Assembly (NCBI GenBank): GCA_911728455.2
Contig: OU452227.1
Location: forward strand, 24,243,414-24,307,413
Source of the DNA: Marthasterias glacialis
Taxonomy: Eukaryota > Echinodermata > Asteroidea > Forcipulatida > Asteriidae
DNA: 64,000 nucleotides
Direction of reading: 5' to 3'
Part shown: positions 59,601 to 64,000 of the stretch, piece after piece
Position numbering within the stretch: the stretch's first letter is position 1
Layout of the letters: every line of letters starts with the position of its first letter
Notes under the pieces: model-generated
Seen by the model: only the letters and a program-made list of their open reading frames with translations
Told to the model about the DNA's origin: nothing
Databases searched by the model: none
Made by a program: the position numbers and the translations under genes

Positions 59601-62600
59601 GTGCCCACTCAAAATTTGATTTCCCAGACTAAAGACAGTGTTCTTGCACATGGTTTGGGGCAAGCTTTTGTATGAGCAGCCTCTAGATGGGCAAAACCTG
59701 GTACTATTGTGCCATCCAGAATTGTGCATAGGGGATGTCTGGTACAATGACTTGCTTAGTCACAAGTGACAGCTTAGATTTGAATTACTCAGACTAGAGT
59801 TGCTGCTTTACTTACACCAGATGGTTTGAGGCGAATTTTTGTGTAATTGCAATATCAGTAAGAGACATCAAACACAATTAAAATCGAACTCGCAGATGGC
59901 TTTCTGGCTATCAAAGTTGACCAAAACATTTAAGCAATATGTTGAAGTCAATGAATGTATGCTACCATGCCCTTATTTCTATTTTTACTCACCTTTTGTT
60001 TTTGTGAAGTGGTTGTTATTTTTACTGTTTGTATTTTTAAACATTGTTTTGAATGACTGGGATTAATAAATTTCATGTATTTGTAATGACGAATAAATAA
60101 ATCAATCTATCTATCTATCTATCTATGTTATCACAAACTGCACATTACTAATTGAACCACGTAAAACAGGCTCGCATAAACACCTGGAATATGCGCATTG
60201 TTCTTGGCTACAAAGGCCATGTCGTTAGAATATAATTTCACAGATGATCAGTTGCGGAGATAAGCACTTCGACTGAAGTCCCTCAAATTAGCTTATAATC
60301 TGGCTTCTACCAGTTTGAAAAAACAATGACAAAGATTGCGATGTGATTTTCATACAAGTGTGGGGAAACTGTTAGGCACATTGGCACATAATAAGTTTGC
60401 AAATTACGTATCTGATGTAAGGTACTGAACTCTGTGTGTAATGGTCTGTTAACAAGAGTTGCAGTTTAAGTTCAATTGTGTTACTTTCTAAATCTCCTGT
60501 CAAATTTATGTAATTGATACATAGTACTTAATTGCACACCTCACAGTGTTGGATAACTACATATATGGAGATCTTTTTTTCTGTTGAATTCAAAAATTCT
60601 TCAGGTGTTTTCTGAGCTTTGCAGTCTACCATCTTGCAATTAGGAGCAAGTCACAAATGTTTCATTTTGAATACATGTTACAGCTTCCTTATGTACTCTA
60701 ATGTTTTCTTACAAACCCAATATGCCATTGTTCTCCCTGTCTTCAGTAGCTTGGCTTCTACATTGGCATTGGGGTCAACATGACCCGTTCGGACATCAAC
60801 ACCACCTTGGCTGAATTCTGGACAGGACCTGTTCCCAAAAGCAGCTGGATCATCTTCGACCCAGAGAACAAGATTCAGTTCTGGAGATTTGCTACATATA
60901 TTTTTATACATGGCGGGTAGGTTAAACCTTCCTGGTATTTCAATTAATGAAGTACACATCATTGGGCTCTAGGACCAGCCAATTTGGATGCATTTATTAT
61001 GAAATCTTTAAATCCTGATTAGAAATTTATCTTTGTACCAATAACGTAGAGTGGAACATTTGTTTGGTAAATGTCATGTACTAGCATGACTAGTATCAAA
61101 GCAATCTCTCCATGTAAACAGACATGTAGACTTGCATGCCATTGCCATGTATACAGTATGTAAAATCAGGTTGTCAAAACCCTGGAGCAGGTACATGTAT
61201 AGAGGGCGCTGTTTCTATTTTTTGTGTTGTGCCAGAAAGTTATATTGAAAAAGCTTATTTGTTGGAAGAATTGTTTGGAAAGTCATTTTGTTTCTCAACA
61301 TTTGCACGTCACATGATGGCTGCTGATCCTTGAGTCTGGCGATCTTAAAGGATGTGTAATGCATCTGTTAATTTGTGTATCGGGACATTTTCCAGACAAG
61401 AATCCAGTGCGAGGGAGACTAGTTTATAAGGTTGCACTGACGTACACATGTGATAAATCCACTTTCCTCAGAAATGTGCCCTTGACTGCTACCAGCAAGC
61501 AACTTAAAGTCTCCCATTCTAGTGGAAAGTTATGTTTTTATATACATGATGAATGTTTGAGCTCATTTCAATATCAGTATGTACCCTTTTGGATTCAGGC
61601 ATGCAACTTGTCAGCTGATCAGCTGATTTCCTTTCTTCTTTTTCTCTGCTTTTTTCAAAGCCATAGAAAATTGAAGAACACTGAACAATGTTTAGTGTGC
61701 TGGGCAGTTTCCTCTTTCACCCCCCCCCCAAAAAAAACAAACAATAAAAACAAAGTCCATATCTTTGGATTGAATAGCAAGTAGTACCCTAAAGTTGATA
61801 GGACAGACAACAATCCTTAGAAATGACGACAGAAAATCTTGGGAGAATAGTTTTTGCCAATACAGGCCTTGAATTAACCCACAACACCCACAGCAATTGC
61901 CGTGATGCCCTGTGCTTTTGCTGTGGTGCCCTTTGCAAGTTCCAATAGAAATTTACATTTTGCTTATAGAAGTGCCCTTTACCAGTGGATATTTTGTTGT
62001 GTCTCTTCATGAGCGAATCTCTAGGCCTGCCAACAGACCTTGCAAGCCTGCAACATACTCAAACATTTCTGGGAACCTATGGGTACCCACAAACATTGCT
62101 TTAACATGTGAATAAAATAAAACCACAGCCTTTGAGGAGGCCCAACGTTGGATTATGCACAAGACTTGCACAGTGTATACTCATTCATTCCATCAAGCTA
62201 GTAAGAAGACAATTTTTATCACACATGTATTAGTAAAATAAGGACAAAAACCAAAAACAATCCGGAAGCTTTTAGTATTTGAGAAAGATAACATCAGAGA
62301 TTGTTTTCTTTGCGGCATATTGTGGCCGAGTGTTCCAGCGCATCAAACTCAAAATCTGGTGGCTGAGTCATTGGAGAGTGAGGATTGAATCCTGGTCAGG
62401 ACTTGTGTGTCCTTGAGCAAGACACTTAACTACAATTGCTTCTCTTCACCCAGGAGTAAAATTGATACATGTCGTGCATGTGAGGGTTGAGGTTTTGATG
62501 TTAATGATTAGCAACATGTGCACCTATTAGGCTGCAGGTGCTACATGTACATACTCCTAAGGAGTTGAGATGGTTTCAGGAATGCTAAGGGCCCAATGAA

Positions 62601-62804
62601 CAGGGGTAATAATGTAACACACTTTGAGGGGAATACTTGGCTTGAAAAATTGCATAATAAATACACATTATTATGAATCTTTTCTTTGCAGTTTAGAGCA
62701 TCTTCTTTTTAACCTAGCTGTACAAGTGTTACTTGGTGTTGCCATGGAGATGGTGCATGGGTCACGGAGAATAGGTAGTCTTTACCTATCGGCAGTAGCT
62801 GCTG
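35431..62804 (+). CDS. RHBDL3-like: Rhomboid-like intramembrane serine protease, RHBDL1/RHBDL3 type (partial at 3' end)
   Basis: Six exons in perfect phase: 35431-35634, 40995-41018, 48655-48819, 53850-54080, 60750-60916 and 62692-62804; the rest is off the right edge. Rhomboids are multi-span proteases that cut other membrane proteins inside the bilayer. Residues about 69-131 match the degenerate EF-hand pair of animal RHBDL1/3 (KWKPYFEKFDVEGKGNIS ... LDPHKLEVLEA ... LSYQEFVNI). Residues about 132-208 form the linker and the beginning of the first membrane segment. Residues 254-290 give WRFATYIFIHG, then LEHLLFN, with the rhomboid pattern H262, H267, N271 (equivalent to GlpG H145, H150, N154), and EMVHGSRRIG. 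The catalytic GxSGG serine and histidine should lie in later exons. The ATG at 35431 has an in-frame stop 9 bases upstream, beyond a likely acceptor. RHBDL3 is preferred over RHBDL2 because of the EF-hand region; RHBDL1 is equally possible. Confidence 0.9.
39268..39615 (+). repeat. SINE (tRNA-Leu-like head), copy B
   Basis: The head is TGTCATGGCCGAGCGGTCTA ... GACTCAAG with GGGTTCAAATCC, clear A and B boxes of a tRNA-Leu(CAA)-like promoter. The body has CTTTGAGCAAGTGC, CTTCACCCAGGGGTATGAAT and a CAATGACCAGGGCAATAATG block. The tail is CGCTATCTAAGAACTAGTTG plus TTATTAT. It is closest to copy C in the body (CGGCAGCTC-GGGCTGTATAC). Confidence 0.9.
39643..39780 (+). repeat. Second SINE family (tRNA-like, anticodon loop CTAGAAT), copy 1
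   Basis: ACTCCGTGG at the 5' side pairs with CGGAGT after the TTCAAAT loop, and TCTGCTCTAGAATAGCGGA folds as an anticodon arm, so the head is a nearly intact tRNA shape. The downstream part (TGCCTGT, T-run, GGAAAGCACTGAGTATAC) is shared with 59113-59235, which marks it as a SINE rather than a tRNA gene. It sits directly after SINE copy B. Confidence 0.65.
40995..41018 (+). CDS. RHBDL-like microexon, 24 nt
   Basis: Eight codons, KWKPYFEK, between the acceptor CCTGAACTGCAG and donor AAA|GTAAGT, phase 0 at both ends. Joining exon 1 to this and to exon 3 gives PED-KWKPYFEK-FDVEGKG, which aligns without gaps with human RHBDL3 PEDHWKVLFDQFDPGNTG. No AG occurs from 40865 to 40992, and a strong T/C tract lies at 40871-40910, as expected for a distant branch point. 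The frame also stays open upstream to an ATG at 40923, so a longer alternative first exon (40923-41018) is possible. Confidence 0.7.
41975..42140. repeat. Dispersed repeat, 'ATTGCCTTGATGCCC' family, copy 2
   Basis: CCTTGCCTTGGTGTCCCTTG, AAATGTTCCAATGGAAATT and GATTGCCTTGCCCTC match copy 1 at 34786-34960 in order and spacing. Confidence 0.65.
42209..42660. mobile_element. Terminal-inverted-repeat element (MITE), 452 bp
   Basis: The left end TTTAAAGGTAGGGTCAT (42205-42221) is repeated exactly, inverted, at 42648-42664. The flanks fit a TA (or TTAA) target duplication: TTTA|AAGG on the left and CCTT|TAAA on the right. No transposase is encoded, so it is non-autonomous. TA would point to a Tc1/mariner type and TTAA to a piggyBac type; the sequence does not decide. 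Confidence 0.8.
43669..43830. repeat. Dispersed repeat, family shared with 6096-6250
   Basis: CACTTTGTGTCAT, CCTTGACCTCCATATATCA, ACTCACAAT and GTCAGTTTGCAGGC occur in the same order as in the copy at 6096. Confidence 0.65.
44785..47273. repeat. 33-bp minisatellite, about 75 copies (2.5 kb)
   Basis: Units read AAATCCAGACAGTCCAAG plus TTTGAAACAAAGTCC, or KQSPNPDSPSL if translated. Because 33 is a multiple of three and most units lack stops, two plus-strand and all three minus-strand frames stay open for hundreds of codons; these are not genes. Variants include AAAAAAAG for AAACAAAG, TCTGAAAC for TTTGAAAC, and shortened units containing TCCCCAGTCC at about 45220, 45980 and 46045. Groups of variant units recur in the same order about 655 bases apart (45651 and 46306), so the array grew partly by block duplication. 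Confidence 0.97.
48170..48365 (+). repeat. Degenerate relic of the 33-bp minisatellite, plus orientation
   Basis: AAGTCCAAATCAGATCCAAG, GTCAAAATCCAAACAGCC, CTAAGTCTAAGACAAAATCC and CCAGACAGCCCAAGTCCAAA are decayed units of the array at 44785-47273. About 80 bases of it recur, inverted, after exon 4 (54150-54272). Confidence 0.8.
48655..48819 (+). CDS. RHBDL-like exon 3 (EF-hand region)
   Basis: 55 codons between acceptor ATTTATCTTGTAG and donor CATT|GTAAGT, phase 0. It encodes two EF-hand-like helices and loops. The first loop (DVEGKGNISMEA) lacks the usual ligand residues, as in vertebrate RHBDL3; the second (EDNTCGRLSYQE) keeps Gly6 and Glu12. Calcium binding is therefore doubtful. Confidence 0.9.
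49768..49860. repeat. Small dispersed element, GGCCCAATTTCA family, inner fragment
   Basis: CAGGTTGCCAGCCAAAATGCC and GGTTACCAACTGATCTTTGC match the inner GGCTGGTAACC block of the family. The ends are missing. Confidence 0.45.
49941..50295. mobile_element. Terminal-inverted-repeat element (MITE), 355 bp
   Basis: The left end starts AAGCCCCAGCTCAACATTGG and is repeated exactly, inverted, at 50273-50295: 23 identical bases. Both ends are flanked by TA (TTTA on the left, TAAT on the right). It has no transposase. Perfect ends suggest recent activity. A 25-base perfect palindrome sits in its middle (50112-50136). Confidence 0.9.
50669..51057. repeat. GGCCCAATTTCA family: partial copy followed by a full copy
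   Basis: A left-end fragment (GGGCTCAATTTCATGGAGTG ... AACCAGTCAC) lies at 50669-50770. A full copy at 50860-51057 follows, starting TTGGCCAAATTTCATAAGG and ending, inverted, GGCCCAATTTCATGAAGCTG. The sequence between them contains TATAGCGGACACTGCTG and a GTCCGCAGC word. Confidence 0.65.
53234..53564 (+). repeat. SINE (tRNA-Leu-like head), copy C, 5'-truncated
   Basis: Starts inside the head (GGTGCACCGGACTCAAGTTC) and is otherwise full length: CTTGAGCAAGATGC, TTCACCCAGGGGTATAAAT, CAATGACCAGGGCACTGATG, and the tail GCGCTATATAAGAACTAG plus TTATTGTTATT. It ends about 285 bases before RHBDL exon 4. Confidence 0.9.
53850..54080 (+). CDS. RHBDL-like exon 4 (linker and beginning of the first membrane segment)
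   Basis: 77 codons between acceptor TTTTTGTAAACAG and donor TGAG|GTGAGA, phase 0. It runs from MSDKRTLSFSIAV to a hydrophobic end, CLPPLVMLSISCVE, which lines up with CCPPPWFMITVTLLEV in human RHBDL3. It is flanked to the right by an inverted minisatellite relic. Confidence 0.9.
54150..54272 (-). repeat. Degenerate minisatellite relic, minus orientation
   Basis: GTCTGGCCATGGATTTTGTC and TTAGACTTGGGCTGTTTGG are the reverse complement of 48265-48315 with very few differences, and the flanking CTTCGTCTTGGACAT matches the reverse complement of ATGTCCAAGGCGAAG near 48315. Confidence 0.8.
54733..54746 (+). ncRNA. Histone-mRNA-type 3' stem-loop without a histone gene
   Basis: GCTCT-TTTC-AGAGC, with flanks ACCAACA and CAACATCC, matches the conserved histone 3' processing hairpin except that the outer G-C pair is A-C. 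No histone coding sequence lies upstream in the intron. It may be a relic of a histone gene, part of a dispersed repeat, or chance. Confidence 0.4.
54928..55341. mobile_element. Nested foldback / inverted-repeat elements
   Basis: Outer unit 54928-55219: TTATAACACACCTC at the left, its exact inverse at 55206-55219. Directly next to it, 55221-55341: ACACATATGGACTGGC and its exact inverse at 55326-55341. TGCAATATAT on the left flank (about 54914) and ATATATTGCA on the right (about 55347) suggest a larger inverted frame around both. No coding sequence. Confidence 0.7.
55425..55487. repeat. GGCCCAATTTCA family, right-end fragment
   Basis: Ends GTGATAAGCAGCGCCGTGAA then ATTGGGCC, the inverted family terminus. 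Confidence 0.5.
55698..55860. repeat. GGCCCAATTTCA family, left and middle part
   Basis: Starts GGGTCTAATTTCACTGCTTT and contains GGGTTACCAGTCACAAC and TTTTGGCTGGTAACC, as in the full copies. Confidence 0.55.
57735..57803 (+). repeat. tRNA-Asn-like sequence, probably a SINE head or tRNA relic
   Basis: Folds as a cloverleaf: acceptor TGCTAGA / TCTAGAA (six of seven pairs), D arm GCTC-AGTTGGTA-GAGC, anticodon arm CCAGA-ATGTTAA-TTTGG with anticodon GTT (Asn), T loop TTCAAAT. The variable loop is only two bases and the T stem has a mismatch, so a working tRNA is unlikely. The following GTTTTCCTTGTTCATCCCC looks like a SINE body. Confidence 0.5.
59113..59235 (+). repeat. Second SINE family, copy 2
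   Basis: GTCTAGTTGGTAAGACATCT, CTCTAGAATGG and GGGTTCGAATCCC form a tRNA-like head. ATGCCTGTGAGG, a T-run and GGGAAAGTACTGAGTATAC match the body of the copy at 39643-39780. Confidence 0.65.
60050..60126 (+). repeat. LINE-like 3' tail ending in (ATCT)n
   Basis: AATAAATTTCATGTATTTG and AATAAATAAATCA run into a perfect ATCT repeat at 60105-60126. Poly-A-like words followed by a short tandem repeat are typical for 3' ends of non-LTR retrotransposon copies. No reverse transcriptase frame was recognised, so the class is uncertain. Confidence 0.35.
60750..60916 (+). CDS. RHBDL-like exon 5 (rhomboid domain, first catalytic-core motif)
   Basis: 55 codons plus two bases. The acceptor is CTGTCTTCAGTAG; using the earlier AG would put a TAG in frame, so the second AG is chosen. 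The donor is GGCGG|GTAGGT. It encodes the luminal loop and WRFATYIFIHG, the WR motif and first His of the rhomboid HxxxxHxxxN pattern. Confidence 0.9.
61862..62000. repeat. Dispersed repeat, 'ATTGCCTTGATGCCC' family, copy 3 (diverged)
   Basis: AGCAATTGCCGTGATGCCCT, GTGGTGCCCTTTGCAAGTTC, CAATAGAAATTT and AAGTGCCCTT follow the order of the other copies. Confidence 0.5.
62311..62675 (+). repeat. SINE (tRNA-Leu-like head), copy D
   Basis: The head is CATATTGTGGCCGAGTGTTC ... AAACTCAAAATCTGGTGG. The body has CCTTGAGCAAGACACTTAAC, TTCACCCAGGAGTAAAATTG and CCAATGAACAGGGGTAATAATG. The AT-rich tail ends in ATTATTATG, about 15 bases from the splice acceptor of RHBDL exon 6. Confidence 0.85.
62692..62804 (+). 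CDS. RHBDL-like exon 6 (rhomboid domain, TM2-TM3)
   Basis: 113 nt between acceptor TCTTTTCTTTGCAG and donor GCTG|GTAAGA. One base completes the split Gly codon, then LEHLLFN carries the second His and the Asn of the pattern, followed by a hydrophobic helix and MEMVHGSRRIGSLYLSAVAAG. It leaves one base for the next exon, off the window. A SINE ends about 15 bases before its acceptor tract. Confidence 0.9.
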
Positions 62805-64000
62805 GTAAGATTAGGTTCTGTTCAGATTTACAAAAAACAAATTTTTTAAGTTAAGTTGAATTTGAATTTATCAATCATGACAGTTGTCAGTGTCCAGGTT
62901 TGCAGAAAAAAAAATTGTGAGTGTTTACCTCCAGAAAATTACATTTTGTGCTCAATATGTGGCACTGTGTATCCCCCTCCTATTGTGTCTTCATTGTGTC
63001 CTGGGAATCTCTGGAATTTTTGGGGGCGTTTTCGGGGCGGAGTACTTCTGTACAAGAGGGAAAGAGTGTGTTAGAGTATGGGAACATTGGGGGGACTCCC
63101 TATGCCACATACTGGGCATGGTGTAGAAAATTACAAGTATTTGTGTGAGTAAAATTGAACTGTTACTGTTCCATTTTACGTACCACAACATAGTGAAATG
63201 GGAAAGTCCATTTGATATTATCTTCCAGTACGCACTAATCCTCCAATCAGATTGCTCAACGGGAGTGTGATAATAAACCGTTTCATGCTCCTAGTAGTCT
63301 ATATTGCACTCTGTGTATTTTGAGTACCATGCATCCCACTCCCTTCGGCCTTGTGGGATATGGGACGTAGAAGCGCTATATTTTCTAGTATTCCACTCGA
63401 GCTTGTGTGATAACTTATATTATTATTCCTCTGTATGCAATATTTGGAAACTACTTCCCTTCACTTGAATGTTATCCTTCAAGTAACGATGTGGGATTTG
63501 CTCATAAAGAATTGCGTTATATTTCTGCATTAAAATGAAATTGTGATGCTGTACTACAAGTGTGGTGAAGCAGACTATGTACACACACACCCACATTCAA
63601 ACTGCATGCCACAACCTAGAAGCACTTACTAGCTCCAGGTTGGTATAGTACTGAGAAAGCTAACATTCATGTGCTTGCTTACCTTCAATCAACCTTGACT
63701 ATAATCCCATTGGGGTTGATTATAAATATGTAAGTGAGGAGGAATGGGGGTTTGTCCCATTCTTGCTTTCTACTGATTAAGAACTGTAGACACAACCACA
63801 AGCTGCAGGCTTCAACCCAGAAGCAATTACAGGCTGCAGGTCCCTATTGTACACAGAAAGCCAACATACTGCCCTACTTTCAACCAACCATGGCTCTATG
63901 CCCTGTAGGGATTCATTCAAAATGTATAAAGCTAGGAGAATTGAGGGTTTGCACTCTCGAGTCTTATTATTTACTGAATGTGCAAATGTTGTAGGCTACA
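62805..64000. other. RHBDL-like intron 6, left part
   Basis: No exon seen before the window ends. Contains a two-copy diverged duplication (63583-63950) and a patch at 63240-63425 with GTGTGATAA words at both sides. Confidence 0.45.
63583..63950. repeat. Diverged tandem duplication, period about 205 bp
   Basis: ACACACCCACA, CCTAGAAGCA, GAGAAAGCTAACAT, TTCAATCAACC, GGAGGAATGGGGGTTT in the first copy match ACACAACCACA, CCCAGAAGCA, CAGAAAGCCAACAT, TTCAACCAACC and GGAGAATTGAGGGTTT in the second. Confidence 0.7.

Larger units (their letters stand above)
54081..60749. other. RHBDL-like intron 4
   Basis: 6.7 kb. Contains the inverted minisatellite relic (54150-54272), a histone-type stem-loop (54733-54746), a nested foldback element (54928-55341), two GGCCCAATTTCA-family fragments (55425-55487, 55698-55860), a tRNA-Asn-like sequence (57735-57803), a second-family SINE (59113-59235) and a LINE-like tail with an ATCT repeat (60050-60126). 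Confidence 0.5.
60917..62691. other. RHBDL-like intron 5
   Basis: 1.8 kb. Contains a diverged 'ATTGCCTTGATGCCC' repeat (61862-62000) and SINE copy D (62311-62675). Confidence 0.5.

Noticed and set aside
1-64000. CRISPR arrays, operons, rRNA genes, virus-like or LTR elements
   Set aside because: The tandem repeats lack unique spacers of constant length, the genes are split and single, and no rRNA, integrase, capsid or long terminal repeats were recognised.

Overview
The window reads as one stretch of an AT-rich invertebrate deuterostome nuclear genome, most likely an echinoderm (sea star-like). The reasons are split genes with GT-AG introns of 0.4-7.6 kb, a short lysine-rich solitary histone H1, tRNA-headed SINEs of a type common in echinoderms, and many small inverted-repeat elements and minisatellites. 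The species call is an inference; the eukaryotic, metazoan nature is clear from the splice sites and protein families. No virus-like or LTR element was recognised.

Layout. (1) 373-1850, minus strand: three exons in matching phase of a gene with a Thr/Ser-rich stretch followed by the start of a cysteine-rich, Ly6/uPAR-like domain; the rest lies off the left end. (2) 1851-17320: mostly non-coding, with a TTTG microsatellite, a 32-bp satellite, a 90-bp triplicate, a 22-bp palindromic array, and one possible cysteine-rich last exon on the minus strand (14596-14847). (3) 17329-22408, plus strand: a complete five-coding-exon gene for a 430-residue protein with an N-terminal PH domain and a long acidic tail. 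(4) 24415-25014, minus strand: intronless histone H1, convergent with the PH gene. (5) 27388-30584 and 31295-31474, minus strand: two exons of a small membrane protein and a possible 59-residue protein. (6) 35431-62804 and beyond, plus strand: a rhomboid-like intramembrane protease of the RHBDL1/RHBDL3 type, seven exons seen including a 24-nt microexon. Its last exons, with the catalytic serine, lie off the right end.

The RHBDL introns carry most of the repeats: a 2.5-kb minisatellite of 33-bp units whose length keeps five of six frames open, four related tRNA-Leu-like SINEs, two terminal-inverted-repeat elements, a nested foldback element and other dispersed families. Degenerate copies of the minisatellite lie in opposite orientation on either side of two RHBDL exons, and one SINE ends about 15 bases before an RHBDL splice acceptor. 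I see no operon-like cooperation between genes, and no convincing new multi-gene system. The most interesting points are the RHBDL microexon with its 128-base AG-free acceptor zone, the minisatellite and its inverted relatives, and the mucin-Ly6 gene.
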